A program made the position numbers and the translations under genes. A model generated the notes under the pieces. The model was not told where the DNA came from. It searched no databases and worked only from the letters and a program-made list of their open reading frames with translations. 64,000 nt of DNA from Tissierellia bacterium. GTDB taxonomy: Bacteria; Bacillota; Clostridia; Tissierellales; Peptoniphilaceae. The stretch covers positions 1-64,000 of the forward strand of contig JAUNVH010000002.1 in NCBI GenBank assembly GCA_030537765.1, in the 5' to 3' direction. Position 1 is the first letter of the stretch, and the number at the start of each line of letters is the position of its first letter. This document shows positions 1-9,427 of this stretch, in pieces.

Positions 1-21
1 GAATCAAATTTTTCAAATTGG

Positions 22-50
22 TTGATTTACAATGTGATATAATGTATAAT
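22..50 (+). promoter_or_regulatory. rpsU promoter
   Basis: A TTGATT -35 box at 22-27 and a perfect TATAAT -10 box at 45-50 are separated by 17 nt. This is a textbook sigma-A promoter about 50 nt upstream of the rpsU start. A second TATAAT at 38-43 has no convincing -35 box. This reads from sequence only. Confidence 0.75.
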
Positions 51-100
51 CATTTAGTACCCTAAGGTATTTACTACTCTTTTTGAGAGGAGGGATTTGA

Positions 101-283
101 ATGACAGAAATCAAAGTCGGAGACAACGAATCTCTTGATAATGCACTGAAAAGATTTAAAAGACAATGTGCTACTTCAGGTGTTCTAAAAGAAGCTAGAA
201 AAAGAGAACATTATGAAAAACCGAGTGTTCGCAGAAAGAAAAAATCTGAGGAAGCCAGGAGAAAGAAATTCTCCAGACACTAA
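101..283 (+). CDS. rpsU: 30S ribosomal protein S21
   Basis: A 60-aa, very basic protein (for example [13 protein letters not shown] near the C-terminus) with the typical S21 N-terminus, in which a short acidic start leads into [14 protein letters not shown]21 binds 16S rRNA in the small-subunit platform near the anti-Shine-Dalgarno region and helps initiation. Length is normal for Firmicutes. A strong AGGAGG at 88-93 lies 7 nt before the ATG. The gene is followed after 21 nt by a YqeY-family gene, the usual rpsU-yqeY pair, and both appear to share the promoter at 22-50. Confidence 0.97.
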   Translation: MTEIKVGDNESLDNALKRFKRQCATSGVLKEARKREHYEKPSVRRKKKSEEARRKKFSRH

Positions 284-304
284 TTTTTTACAGAAGGTGA
301 TAAT

Positions 305-748
305 ATGTCTCTAAAAGAAAAATTAATGGTAGATTTAAAAAACGCAATGAAAGAAAAAAATACTGTGCGTAAAAACACCATAACTATGATTAGAGCTGCC
401 ATCAAACAAAAAGAAGTTGACGAGCGAAAAGAATTAAAAGATTCAGACATAATCGATATCATATCTAAGCAGTTAAAAGAACGCAAGTCTTCAATAATTG
501 AGTTTGAAAAAGGCAATCGCCAAGATTTGGTGGATTTAACAAATAAAGAAATAAAGATTCTTTTAGAGTATTTACCGCAGCAGCTTTCTGAATCAGAAAT
601 CGATGAACTAGTAAAAGAAGCCATCAACGAAACAGAAGCTACTTCGATAAAAGATATGGGGAAAATAATGAAAATCCTCATGCCCAAAGTAAAGGGTAAA
701 GCGGACGGAAATCTAGTGAATCAGTCCGTGAGAAAATTTCTAAATTGA
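305..748 (+). CDS. GatB/YqeY domain protein
   Basis: A 147-aa all-helical protein matching the YqeY family along its full length, with the internal landmarks RAAIKQKEVDERK, LEYLPQQLSE and MGKIMKILMPKVKGKADG. The family resembles the tail domain of GatB, which contacts tRNA in the Glu-tRNA(Gln) amidotransferase, but the role of free YqeY is not settled; tRNA or ribosome association is an inference. It follows rpsU as in many Firmicutes and ends in a good terminator, so rpsU-yqeY is probably a two-gene operon. Confidence 0.93.
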   Translation: MSLKEKLMVDLKNAMKEKNTVRKNTITMIRAAIKQKEVDERKELKDSDIIDIISKQLKERKSSIIEFEKGNRQDLVDLTNKEIKILLEYLPQQLSESEIDELVKEAINETEATSIKDMGKIMKILMPKVKGKADGNLVNQSVRKFLN

Positions 749-775
749 GATGTCGCAAATGCGGCATCTTTTTTT
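749..775 (+). terminator. rpsU-yqeY terminator
   Basis: An 8-bp stem (gatgtcgc at 749-756 with gcggcatc at 761-768, one G-T pair), a 4-nt AAAT loop and seven T residues at 769-775. It starts directly after the yqeY stop codon. Confidence 0.85.
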
Positions 776-870
776 AATATAAATACATATAATTTAAGTA
801 AATGGGTATATTATATATATGCATTTTGTTTAAACGACTAGTAATGTAAATCGAACAAGAGGAGGTCGTG

Positions 871-2157
871 ATGAAAAGACAAAAGTTTTTAATCTTAATT
901 ACAACATTTTTATTGCTAGTTTTTAATTTTATTCCGGCATTTTCAAAAAGTAGCAAAGATGTTTATATCATTCCCATAAAAGGTGAAATAAATTTGGCGA
1001 CATCAAATTTTGTTAAAGAATCTATTGAAAAAGCTGAATATAATGGCGCTGAAGCAATAATTTTTGAAATTGATACTTATGGCGGACTAATAGATTCGGC
1101 CGAAAAAATTAAAAACAGTATCTTTGGCACAGATATTCCTACAATATCATTTATAAATACTAAGGCAGAATCTGCCGGAGTCTTAATATCTTTGGCCTCT
1201 GAGAAAGTTGCGATGGCACCAGGCTCTACAATAGGCAGCGCAGAGCCCATACCCAATAATGAAAAGATTTTGAGTATGTGGCGAGCAATGCTTCGTGAAG
1301 TGGCAGAATATAGAGAACGAGATAAAGATATAGTCGAGGCGATGGCGGATAAAGATATTTATGTGCCAGGCCTTTCAGAAGAGGGTAAGCTACTAAATTT
1401 AACTGCCAAGGAAGCAAAGACTCATGGCATATGTGATATTATAAGCTCTAATAAACAAGATATTTTAAATGAATTTGGAATATCGGGCCAATTGGTAGAG
1501 ATTGAGGAATCTATTTCTGGAAAACTTGCCAGAATATTAGGATCGCAAGCTGTGAGCAGCTTTTTATTAGTCGTGGCATTTGTGGCAATGGCTGTAGAAA
1601 TATTTGCTCCAGGATTTGGACTTCCAGGAATTATAAGTATAATCGCATTCGTCTTATTCTTTAGTGGGAATGTGTTGGCAGGCTATTCAGGCTGGCTATC
1701 TATTTTATTATTCGTGATAGGGATTGTCTTGATGGGCATTGAGGCAATTATACCTGGATTTGGACTTCCTGGTATAGCTGGTATTATTCTATTGTTCTTA
1801 GGGCTGGCAAGTTCCATGGGCTCACTTGCAAAAGCTGCAACTGCTATAAGTCTTGCCGTTATTTCGGCAGTGATTGTAATTGTCGTATTGATAAAGTTTG
1901 GCAAGCGCTCTAAATTATTCGATAGAATAACACTTCAAAATACTTCGTCTAAAGAGAGAGGCTTTATTTCAAGTGATGAATATGATTTTCCAGTAGGGAC
2001 TGTGGCAATAGCACTTACAGATTTAAGGCCATCGGGATTTATAGAATTAGATGGCAAAAAGCTAGATGCTTTGGCAAGTTCAGACTATATTAATCGCGGT
2101 TCTACTGTAATTATAGATTCTATAGTGGGATCAAAAATAATCGTAAAGGAGAAATGA
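871..2157 (+). CDS. nfeD: NfeD-family membrane-bound ClpP-class serine protease
   Basis: A long-form NfeD protein (428 aa). Residues 1-25 form a signal peptide. A ClpP-like protease domain follows (about 30-205) with the nucleophile serine in [12 protein letters not shown] (about S101) and the downstream [10 protein letters not shown] segment. Membrane helices lie at about 229-340, and a C-terminal OB-fold at about 365-428. The phrase PGFGLPGI occurs twice in the membrane part (about 247-254 and 295-302), suggesting an internal duplication. I chose the ATG at 871 over the GTG at 868 because AGGAGG ends at 865, too close to the GTG. It overlaps the flotillin gene, the standard NfeD-flotillin membrane-quality pair. 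Confidence 0.92.
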   Translation: MKRQKFLILITTFLLLVFNFIPAFSKSSKDVYIIPIKGEINLATSNFVKESIEKAEYNGAEAIIFEIDTYGGLIDSAEKIKNSIFGTDIPTISFINTKAESAGVLISLASEKVAMAPGSTIGSAEPIPNNEKILSMWRAMLREVAEYRERDKDIVEAMADKDIYVPGLSEEGKLLNLTAKEAKTHGICDIISSNKQDILNEFGISGQLVEIEESISGKLARILGSQAVSSFLLVVAFVAMAVEIFAPGFGLPGIISIIAFVLFFSGNVLAGYSGWLSILLFVIGIVLMGIEAIIPGFGLPGIAGIILLFLGLASSMGSLAKAATAISLAVISAVIVIVVLIKFGKRSKLFDRITLQNTSSKERGFISSDEYDFPVGTVAIALTDLRPSGFIELDGKKLDALASSDYINRGSTVIIDSIVGSKIIVKEK

Positions 2158-2159
2158 TA

Positions 2160-3134
2160 ATGGACTATTTCACAATTTTTATTGCAGTACTCGTAGTTTT
2201 ATTCGTAATTTTATTTTTCACATTTATTCCCATCGGGCTTTGGATTACGGCTTCATTTTCAGGCGTAAGAATAAAGATTTCCAATTTGATAGGTATGAGA
2301 ATGAGAAGAGTAATACCTAATAGGATTGTAAATCCTATGATTAAGGCAACTAAAGCTGGGCTAGATTTAAATGTAGAAGATCTAGAAGCGCATTACTTAG
2401 CAGGCGGTAATATAGATGCCGTAGTAGATGCATTAATTGCAGCTCAAAGGGCAAATATACCATTGGAATTTGAAAGAGCGGCAGCAATTGATTTGGCTGG
2501 CAGAAATGTCTTAGAAGCTGTGCAAGTAAGCGTAAATCCAAAAGTTATAGAAACTCCAAATATTTCTGCAGTTGCAAAAGATGGTATCGAAGTAATTGTA
2601 AAAGCAAGAGTTACAGTTAGGGCAAATATCGACAGACTAGTCGGAGGTGCTGGAGAAGAAACTATAATAGCAAGAGTTGGTGAAGGAATTGTCACAACAG
2701 TAGGTAGTGCAGATTCTTATAAGAAGGTATTAGAAAATCCCGATTCAATATCGAAAGTAGTTTTAGAAAAAGGCCTAGATAGTGGAACTGCTTTTGAAAT
2801 TTTATCAATAGATATTGCAGATGTCGATGTTGCAAGAAATATTGGCGCAAAACTTCAAACAGATCAAGCTGAAGCCGATAAGAGAATCGCCGAAGCTAAA
2901 GCATCTGAAAGAAGAGCAATGGCGCTTGCTAAAGAGCAAGAGATGAAAGCCGAAGTTCAGCAGATGAGAGCAAAAGTTGTGGAAGCTGAATCTCAAGTTC
3001 CATTGGCACTTGCTGAAGCGCTTAAAGAAGGCAATTTGGGAGCTATGGATTATTACAATATGATGAATATATTAAGTGACACCGAAATGAGAAAATCTAT
3101 TGCAAAACCGGACGGTTCCAACACCACTAAGTAG
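2160..3134 (+). CDS. floA: Flotillin-like protein FloA (SPFH domain)
   Basis: About 324 aa, with one N-terminal membrane hairpin or anchor (residues about 3-30), then an SPFH/PHB domain and an alanine/glutamate-rich C-terminal coiled coil ([17 protein letters not shown] and following). This is the FloA (YqfA) architecture that scaffolds functional membrane microdomains in Bacillus. The ATG at 2160 has AAAGGAG at 2145-2151 with an 8-nt gap and is preferred to the ATG at 2154, which overlaps the nfeD stop. It is translationally coupled to nfeD. Confidence 0.94.
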   Translation: MDYFTIFIAVLVVLFVILFFTFIPIGLWITASFSGVRIKISNLIGMRMRRVIPNRIVNPMIKATKAGLDLNVEDLEAHYLAGGNIDAVVDALIAAQRANIPLEFERAAAIDLAGRNVLEAVQVSVNPKVIETPNISAVAKDGIEVIVKARVTVRANIDRLVGGAGEETIIARVGEGIVTTVGSADSYKKVLENPDSISKVVLEKGLDSGTAFEILSIDIADVDVARNIGAKLQTDQAEADKRIAEAKASERRAMALAKEQEMKAEVQQMRAKVVEAESQVPLALAEALKEGNLGAMDYYNMMNILSDTEMRKSIAKPDGSNTTK

Positions 3135-3142
3135 GTGTTATT

Positions 3143-3811
3143 ATGGATCTTTTTACAATAATAATATTTTGGATTATAATTTCACTTTTTAGATCGGCTT
3201 CTAAGAATAAAAATACTAAGAATATAACGACACAAAAAGATATAAATCCAGATAATGCCAATCCATTTTGGAGCTTCGATGAGAAGATGGAAGATGGAGA
3301 TATTCCTTGGCGAGAATTCAAAATCGAGAGCAATGAATTTCAAAAAGCTATGGAAAAATCATTAAAGAGAAAACAAAAAACTAAAAAACGTGTAAAAAAA
3401 GATAAATGGCATGAGAGTTTAATTAGAAAATCTAATGAACGCTCAGCCAAAAAAGAAAGTCTTTTTAAAGAGAAAAAATTTGAACAATCTGAAGCTGAAA
3501 GAATTAAAGCTGAAAATATGGCAAAAAGACTAAAACACGTTGAAGAGGAGAGAAGAAAGGCCAGAGAAGGCTTCAATGCACACGTAGAATATAGAGGCGA
3601 AAGTCTTGCTAGAATGGAAGCCGATTATTTAGTAGATGAAGGCATTATTGACAATCTAGATGTCACTATAGAGCCTAGCGAGAATGATTTTTACAATATT
3701 GATTCAAATTTTAAATCAAATATTAAAAAATCTTCAATAAGAGATGCAATAATTGCTGCAGAAATTTTAGGCAAGCCAATCTCTAAAAGAAAAGATAAGA
3801 GAATCATATAA
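3143..3811 (+). CDS. Uncharacterised membrane-anchored charged protein
   Basis: Not recognised. The 222-aa protein starts with a single hydrophobic helix (residues 2-17). A tryptophan-containing acidic patch (NPFWSFDEKMEDGDIPW, about 41-57) follows, then a long lysine/glutamate-rich helical stretch (about 65-150), and a compact C-terminus with DAIIAAEILGKPISKR (about 201-216) that looks conserved rather than random. It lies 8 nt after floA and ends at a terminator, so it should be made with NfeD and FloA. A role in the flotillin membrane assembly is inference from position only. Confidence 0.75.
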   Translation: MDLFTIIIFWIIISLFRSASKNKNTKNITTQKDINPDNANPFWSFDEKMEDGDIPWREFKIESNEFQKAMEKSLKRKQKTKKRVKKDKWHESLIRKSNERSAKKESLFKEKKFEQSEAERIKAENMAKRLKHVEEERRKAREGFNAHVEYRGESLARMEADYLVDEGIIDNLDVTIEPSENDFYNIDSNFKSNIKKSSIRDAIIAAEILGKPISKRKDKRII

Positions 3812-3817
3812 TAAAGG

Positions 3818-3848
3818 GGAGTCATATTAAAATTATGACTCCTTTTTT
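3818..3848 (+). terminator. nfeD-floA operon terminator
   Basis: A 9-bp perfect stem GGAGTCATA (3818-3826) with TATGACTCC (3834-3842), a 7-nt loop and six T residues. It lies 7 nt after the stop codon at 3811. Confidence 0.9.
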
Positions 3849-3971
3849 AAACTAGATTTAAATATAGGATATTGTTATTTACTCTTTTTATAATCAGTTC
3901 AATTATGCTTAAATTATAGATATATAGAGCTGAATATGGTATTATAATCTAAAGGGGAGGACATATAATAA

Positions 3972-4973
3972 TTGAATATTTATAAAGAAAGAGTCGAGAT
4001 TTATGATCAGAATTTAATGATGACAATTCTTGGAAAGCTCGATGAGAATTTAAAATTTATAGAAAAATTATGTTTTGTTAAATTGTCGGTAAGTGATACG
4101 GCAATCGATATATTTTCAAAACAAGAAACAAATTCTAAACTATGCGCTGAACTTATCGAAAATTTAAAATATATTATAACTAGACAAAGAAAACTAGACA
4201 CTAAAGATATAAAACTTATATATGATCTCATAAAGACGAAACAGATTGATGAAATAAAAGATGTATTTGACGAAGTTGTGGTGAGAACGGCTAGTGGAAA
4301 ATCTATAAGACCAAAGACGATAGGGCAAATCCAATATGTAAACTCAATGAAGAAAAACGATATCGTATTTGGAGTTGGACCTGCTGGCACTGGAAAGACT
4401 TATCTTGCAATGGCAATGGCAGTAAATGCTTTTAAGAAAAAAGAAGTATCCCGCATAATTTTGACTAGACCGGCAGTCGAAGCAGGAGAGAGCTTAGGTT
4501 TTTTGCCAGGAGATTTGCAAATGAAAGTAGATCCATATTTAAGGCCGCTTTATGACGCTCTGTTTGAAATTATGGGTTTCGATAATTTTAATAAATTAGT
4601 GGAAAATAATGTAATTGAAGTTGCACCATTGGCATATATGCGTGGGAGAACTTTAGATTCATCTTATGTAATTTTAGACGAGGCGCAAAATACGACAAAT
4701 GAACAGATGAAGATGTTCTTAACTAGGCTTGGTTACGGTTCAAAGGCCATAATAACGGGAGATATTACTCAAATAGATTTGCCAGGCAATAAGCAATCTG
4801 GCTTAAAGACTGTGACTAGAATTTTAAAAGATATAAAGGGTCTAGATATAATCTATTTGACCAAAAACGATATAGTCAGACATGCTCTAGTGCAAAATAT
4901 AATTGATGCATATGAGCGTTACGAAAAGGAAAAGAATAAAAGATATGAAAACAAGTCTAAGAAAAAAACTTAA
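3972..4973 (+). CDS. phoH: PhoH family ATPase
   Basis: A 333-aa PhoH/PhoL-type P-loop protein with a KH-like N-terminal part, Walker A GPAGTGKT (136-143) and Walker B VILDEAQN (233-240). The family is linked to RNA metabolism and ribosome maturation through its constant neighbour YbeY, found here two genes downstream; its exact reaction is unsettled. The start is a TTG at 3972: an in-frame stop lies directly upstream and AAAGGGGAGG (3951-3960) is the only Shine-Dalgarno, with a somewhat long 11-nt gap. No other early in-frame start is credible. Confidence 0.93.
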   Translation: MNIYKERVEIYDQNLMMTILGKLDENLKFIEKLCFVKLSVSDTAIDIFSKQETNSKLCAELIENLKYIITRQRKLDTKDIKLIYDLIKTKQIDEIKDVFDEVVVRTASGKSIRPKTIGQIQYVNSMKKNDIVFGVGPAGTGKTYLAMAMAVNAFKKKEVSRIILTRPAVEAGESLGFLPGDLQMKVDPYLRPLYDALFEIMGFDNFNKLVENNVIEVAPLAYMRGRTLDSSYVILDEAQNTTNEQMKMFLTRLGYGSKAIITGDITQIDLPGNKQSGLKTVTRILKDIKGLDIIYLTKNDIVRHALVQNIIDAYERYEKEKNKRYENKSKKKT

Positions 4974-6957
4974 TTTCATAATTATAATTATATTTATAGC
5001 AGCGCTGATTCTATTTGATTATAATATCAAAGATTCCAGACATAAATCTATTATAATTGGAGAAGCGGCGCCGACTGATGTGTTTTCTCACAATACTTTC
5101 GAAGATGAATTGGCAACTAAAAACAATAGAGAATTGGCCAGAGAAAACACAGCAAATATATATAAATATTTGCCCAATGTGGCGATTGAATCTAGAGATA
5201 AATTATCATTTTTATTCGATGAATTAAAGGCTGTCAGATATCATGCATTACTTTCTGAAGAAGATAAATTAAAACAGCTAAAATCTCATATTGATCTAAA
5301 TCTTTCTGACGAAGATTTAAACTTGCTTATGAATCTAGATTACAAACAGCTAAATAATTTACAAGACACTTTAAATGATTTGATGGTGGCTGCCTATAAT
5401 AGAGGCATAAAGATTGAAGAATTGGAATATGTCCAAAACAATCTGCTCGATTCTATCGATACGATAGTAGTAAATGAGAAACTTAGACAGCCATCAAAAG
5501 ATATTATTGCAGAAATTCTAACTTACAACGAAATAGTAGATGAAGCGGCAACAGAAATTGCAAAAAACGAGGCAGAGGCTGCTGTAAAACCTGTAATTGT
5601 TGCGGCAGGGGATAGAATTTTTGAAAAGGGCGAAATGGTCACGCCAAATTCTGCTGCCATGCTTGAAAAAGCAGGAATTCAAGTTGGCAGTGTAAAAAGA
5701 GGACCGATAGATATTGCAAAATCGATTATAAAAATTCTTTTGCCCACAATTTTATGGACATATTATATGTATAATTACCAAACAAAAGTCTATCTATCGA
5801 GCATGCTATATCTATTATTATTCGTAGATTTTGTAGTAATACTTTTGTCGATAATAGCAGCTCAATTTACGATTTATGCGATGCCGATACTCATTTCAAC
5901 GCTCATCAGTGCAATGTTTTATGAAAAGGAAATTAATTTTATAAATAGCGCAGTGCTAGGCGTTTTAATTTGCGCAATGGGCAATTGGTCATATGAGGCG
6001 CTGATCTATTTAATTGCAATTTCATTTTTAACTGCAATGTTTGTAAAAGATTTTGATAAAAAGAGCTCAGTATTCTTAAAGGCGATCGCGGCTGCAATAT
6101 TTGCAACTCTTTTGAGTTTGGCGTCTTTAAATTACACAATTGCTTTCAAAAATGCAATCATATCTTTGGCCTATTCAGTTGGAACGGCTATTATTTCTGT
6201 TATAATCGTCTTGGGTAGCGCACCAGTTTGGGAGGGGCTTTTTGGAATAGTAACTCATCAAAAATTATACGAATTAACAAATACAAAAGCTCCGATATTA
6301 AAAAGGCTAGCAGAAGAAGCTCCCGGAACTTATCAGCATTCAATGATGGTAGCAAATCTTTCAGAAAATGCTGCCAAAAGAATAGGAGCAGATCATATCT
6401 TGGCAAGAGTTGGCGCCTATTATCACGATATAGGCAAACTTTCGAATCCAAAATATTTTTCAGAAAATCAATTTGGAATTGAAAATCCCCATAATGATTT
6501 GAGCCCATATGATAGCGCGGCCATTATACTTAGACATGTAGATTATGGAGTTGAACTGGCTTTGAAAGAAGAATTGCCAGATTCGATAATCAATTTTATA
6601 AAAGAACATCATGGTACTACAAAAGTTGCATACTTTTTGCACACTGCAAAAGAAAAAAATGAAAATGTCAATGAAGAATTATTCCGATATAGTGGAAGAA
6701 AACCACAGTCTAAGGAAACGGCAATATTGATGCTTGCCGATTCTTGCGAAGCTGCAGTTAGGAGCATTAAAAACCCCACAGATGTTTCGATTAAAAATAT
6801 GATTGATAATATCTTTAGACAAAAAGTAGATGATCAATTTGGAGAATGTAATTTGACTTTTAAAGAGCTAGAAGAGATAAAAGACGAGATGAAAAGAAAT
6901 TTAACTGCAATACATCACGATAGAATTGAATATCCAAAGGGAGAAGCTGATGATTAA
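4945..6957 (+). CDS. pgpH: 7TM-HD (PgpH/YqfF) cyclic di-AMP phosphodiesterase
   Basis: About 670 aa: an N-terminal membrane helix, an extracytoplasmic 7TMR-HDED domain (about 35-245), seven transmembrane helices (about 255-440) and a cytosolic HD domain. The catalytic HD pair is at about 494-495 within YYHDIGKL, with further metal ligands in QHSMM and EHHGT. Family members such as Listeria PgpH hydrolyse c-di-AMP; by homology this one should lower c-di-AMP. The open frame runs back to 4903, but the ATG at 4945 gives a clean positively charged N-terminus before the first helix. It overlaps phoH by 29 nt. Confidence 0.92.
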   Translation: MKTSLRKKLNFIIIIIFIAALILFDYNIKDSRHKSIIIGEAAPTDVFSHNTFEDELATKNNRELARENTANIYKYLPNVAIESRDKLSFLFDELKAVRYHALLSEEDKLKQLKSHIDLNLSDEDLNLLMNLDYKQLNNLQDTLNDLMVAAYNRGIKIEELEYVQNNLLDSIDTIVVNEKLRQPSKDIIAEILTYNEIVDEAATEIAKNEAEAAVKPVIVAAGDRIFEKGEMVTPNSAAMLEKAGIQVGSVKRGPIDIAKSIIKILLPTILWTYYMYNYQTKVYLSSMLYLLLFVDFVVILLSIIAAQFTIYAMPILISTLISAMFYEKEINFINSAVLGVLICAMGNWSYEALIYLIAISFLTAMFVKDFDKKSSVFLKAIAAAIFATLLSLASLNYTIAFKNAIISLAYSVGTAIISVIIVLGSAPVWEGLFGIVTHQKLYELTNTKAPILKRLAEEAPGTYQHSMMVANLSENAAKRIGADHILARVGAYYHDIGKLSNPKYFSENQFGIENPHNDLSPYDSAAIILRHVDYGVELALKEELPDSIINFIKEHHGTTKVAYFLHTAKEKNENVNEELFRYSGRKPQSKETAILMLADSCEAAVRSIKNPTDVSIKNMIDNIFRQKVDDQFGECNLTFKELEEIKDEMKRNLTAIHHDRIEYPKGEADD

Positions 6958-7408
6958 TATTTATTATGACGATAGACAGAGTTTTTTGAAAATCGATAAA
7001 AGCTTTACTGATAGCATAGAAAAAGCAATAAAAGCAGTTGTTGAAATGGAATTAGAAAATGATAGCGAATATGAAATTAGCGTGTCTTTTGTTGACGACA
7101 AAGAAATCAAAGAGCTAAATAGAGATTTTAGAAATAATGACAATGTCACTGATGTATTGAGCTTTCCATTAGATATGAGGATGGACGATTATATAATGCT
7201 TGGCGATATCGTTATAAATACAAAGAGAGTAACGGAGCAAGCAAAAGAATTTTCACATTCAATCGACAGAGAATTTATGTATTTGACTGTCCATAGTATG
7301 CTTCATCTTTTAGGATACGACCATGAAAGTTCTGAAGATAAAGCCTTTATGCGCAGCTTGGAAAAGAGAATTATGAACAAATTGGGTGTTTATAAAAATG
7401 AAAAATAA
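6950..7408 (+). CDS. ybeY: rRNA maturation endoribonuclease YbeY
   Basis: A 152-aa UPF0054 protein with the zinc motif H-x3-H-x5-H at H115, H119 and H125 (HSMLHLLGYDH). YbeY is a metal-dependent RNase required for 16S rRNA 3-prime-end maturation and 70S quality control. I chose the ATG at 6950 because AAAGGGAG ends 6 nt before it; a longer frame opens at 6926 but has no ribosome-binding site. It overlaps the end of the 7TM-HD gene by 8 nt. Confidence 0.95.
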   Translation: MINIYYDDRQSFLKIDKSFTDSIEKAIKAVVEMELENDSEYEISVSFVDDKEIKELNRDFRNNDNVTDVLSFPLDMRMDDYIMLGDIVINTKRVTEQAKEFSHSIDREFMYLTVHSMLHLLGYDHESSEDKAFMRSLEKRIMNKLGVYKNEK

Positions 7409-8132
7409 AAGAAGAAAATACGGCAAGAGTATAAAAATAATAGATAGCTTTAATCACGCAGTAAATGGAATAATTTCTGCCGTTGGCACAGAGAAAAATA
7501 TGAAAATTCATTATACTGTGGCGACAGTTGTATTGATTATGAGCTTGTTTTTTGATTTTACGCGCCTAGAATTTTTGACTTTGATTTTGACAATTTCATT
7601 AGTACTTGTGGCTGAACTTTTAAATACTGCCATAGAAAAGACAGTGGACTTAGTTACAATGGATTATAATCCTATTGCAAAATTGGCAAAAGACATTGCC
7701 GCAGGGGCAGTGCTGGTGGCTGCAATAAACTCTGTTATTGTAGGATATTTGCTATTTTTTGACAGACTTTCAGAAATGGGAAATATTATGATCTTTAAGA
7801 TTAGAAATTCTCCCATTCATTTGACAGTACTGGCAGTCTTATTCGTATTTATTATTACAATATTTTTGAAGCTATTGTTTGCAGATAAAGTTAGCGGCAC
7901 TCATTTTCAAGGAGGCGCAGTAAGCGGCCATTCAATGCTTGCTTTCTGTGCGGCAACTATTATATCAATTCTCGCACATAATGGCATTATAACAATGCTC
8001 AGCTTGCTTTTGGCGCTATTAGTTTTTGAAAGTAGAATTGAAGGCGGCATACACACTTTTTGGCAGGCATTATCTGGCTCAATTATAGGAATTGGGATCG
8101 GAATTTTAATTTTTCAATTGATGATAAGATAA
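7398..8132 (+). CDS. DgkA-type lipid kinase fused to PAP2 phosphatase
   Basis: Two lipid enzymes in one 244-aa chain. Residues about 1-120 are a diacylglycerol/undecaprenol kinase of the DgkA family (three helices, with ELLNTAIEKTVDL as the conserved segment). Residues about 125-244 are a PAP2 acid phosphatase domain with the SGHSM motif and SRIEGGIHTFWQ as motif 3. In Firmicutes the DgkA homologue phosphorylates undecaprenol, and PAP2 domains remove phosphates from undecaprenyl-PP, so a role in lipid-carrier recycling is inferred. The ATG at 7398 overlaps ybeY by 11 nt; a GTG at 7386 is possible. Confidence 0.9.
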   Translation: MKNKRRKYGKSIKIIDSFNHAVNGIISAVGTEKNMKIHYTVATVVLIMSLFFDFTRLEFLTLILTISLVLVAELLNTAIEKTVDLVTMDYNPIAKLAKDIAAGAVLVAAINSVIVGYLLFFDRLSEMGNIMIFKIRNSPIHLTVLAVLFVFIITIFLKLLFADKVSGTHFQGGAVSGHSMLAFCAATIISILAHNGIITMLSLLLALLVFESRIEGGIHTFWQALSGSIIGIGIGILIFQLMIR

Positions 8133-8147
8133 TTAAGGAAGGTAATT

Positions 8148-8549
8148 ATGACAATAAAAAATTTGATAAAAAAAGCTATTGAAGCAAAGGAAAATTCATA
8201 TTCGCCATATTCAAAATTTAGAGTTGGCTGTGCAGTATTGACTGATAGTGGTGAAGTATTTACAGGCTGCAATGTAGAGAATGCAGCTTTTTCGCCCTCG
8301 CTTTGCGCAGAGAGAAATGCAATTTCTACAGCCATTGCAAAAGGTTATAAAAGCTTTAAAGCCATTGCTATAACTGGCGACAGTGAATGGACATATCCAT
8401 GCGGAGTGTGCAGGCAATTTATGAAAGAATTTTTTGATAGCACCGATATCTATATTGTAAAATCTGAAACAGAATATCGAAAATACAAATTAGAAGATCT
8501 ATTGCCATGTGGATTTGGACCTGATAATTTGAATACGGAGGAAATATGA
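8148..8549 (+). CDS. cdd: Cytidine deaminase
   Basis: A 133-aa homotetrameric-type cytidine deaminase. The catalytic zinc site is complete: C53-A-E55 and P84-C85-x2-C88. It converts cytidine or deoxycytidine to uridine or deoxyuridine in pyrimidine salvage. AAGGAAGG precedes the ATG, and the gene overlaps era by ATGA. The dgkA-cdd-era order is the usual Firmicute arrangement. Confidence 0.96.
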   Translation: MTIKNLIKKAIEAKENSYSPYSKFRVGCAVLTDSGEVFTGCNVENAAFSPSLCAERNAISTAIAKGYKSFKAIAITGDSEWTYPCGVCRQFMKEFFDSTDIYIVKSETEYRKYKLEDLLPCGFGPDNLNTEEI

Positions 8550-9427
8550 AAAGCGGATATGTAACAATTCTTGGCCGACCAAATGTTGGCAAATCAACAC
8601 TTTTAAATATGATTATTGGGGAAAAGCTCTCAATTATTTCTGATAAGCCACAGACTACTAGAGAGAGAATTAATTTAATCTATAATGATGACGATATGCA
8701 AATTATATTTATAGATACTCCAGGTATGCAAAATCCAAGAAATAAGCTCGGAACATATATGCTAAACGAATCTAAGGCTTCTGCAAAAGATTCTGATGTT
8801 TTAATATATATGACAGATAATAGCGATTATATTGGCAGGCAAGATACCGAGATATTAGAATTTTTAAAAACTATGGAACAGCCTATAATTTGTGTAATAA
8901 ATAAAATTGATATTATGGACAAAAAGACATTGGCTGAAATTATGATGATGTATTCTGAATTACAGATTTTTTCAGAGATTATACCAATCTCGTCACTCAA
9001 TGCATCTGATGTGAAACTATTTATGAATGCTTTAAAAAAATATATACCAGATGGGCCAAGATACTATCCCGAAGATTATATTACTGATAAATCTGAAAAA
9101 TTTATAGTATCAGAAATCATTAGAGAAAAGACTTTGAAATATTTAAGAGATGAAATCCCGCATGGCATTGCTATCGAGATTGAACATATGAAAGAATTTG
9201 CCAATGAAAATAAATTTGAGATAAGCGCCACGATCTTTTGCGAAAGAGAATCTCATAAAGGTATGGTCATAGGTAAAGGTGGGCAGATGATTAAAAAAAT
9301 CAGACTGGCTGCCAAAAAAGATATTGAACTATTTTTAAATGCCAAAGTGTTTTTAGAACTATATGTCAAGGTTGAAAAGGACTGGCGTCAAAAAGACGGG
9401 AAAGTGAAGAGTTTTGGCTATAAATAG
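8546..9427 (+). CDS. era: GTPase Era
   Basis: A 293-aa Era GTPase with G1 GRPNVGKST (10-18), G3 DTPG and G4 NKID, followed by a C-terminal KH domain with VIGKGGQMIKKIR. Era binds the 3-prime end of 16S rRNA and promotes 30S assembly, acting in the same process as YbeY two genes upstream. The start overlaps the cdd stop (ATGA), and the end overlaps recO by 14 nt. Length and all motifs are normal. Confidence 0.97.
   Translation: MKSGYVTILGRPNVGKSTLLNMIIGEKLSIISDKPQTTRERINLIYNDDDMQIIFIDTPGMQNPRNKLGTYMLNESKASAKDSDVLIYMTDNSDYIGRQDTEILEFLKTMEQPIICVINKIDIMDKKTLAEIMMMYSELQIFSEIIPISSLNASDVKLFMNALKKYIPDGPRYYPEDYITDKSEKFIVSEIIREKTLKYLRDEIPHGIAIEIEHMKEFANENKFEISATIFCERESHKGMVIGKGGQMIKKIRLAAKKDIELFLNAKVFLELYVKVEKDWRQKDGKVKSFGYK

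Noticed and set aside
280-687. 135-codon minus-strand frame opposite yqeY
   Set aside because: A shadow of a Lys/Glu-rich gene in AT-rich DNA (serine/phenylalanine-rich translation); no ribosome-binding site. The same reasoning removes the other long antisense frames, for example 4007-4390, 21503-21943, 27563-27910, 32572-33081, 62122-62478 and 63451-63792.
6228-6482. 84-codon + strand frame inside the 7TM-HD gene
   Set aside because: An out-of-frame reading within a well-conserved catalytic region; no independent signals.
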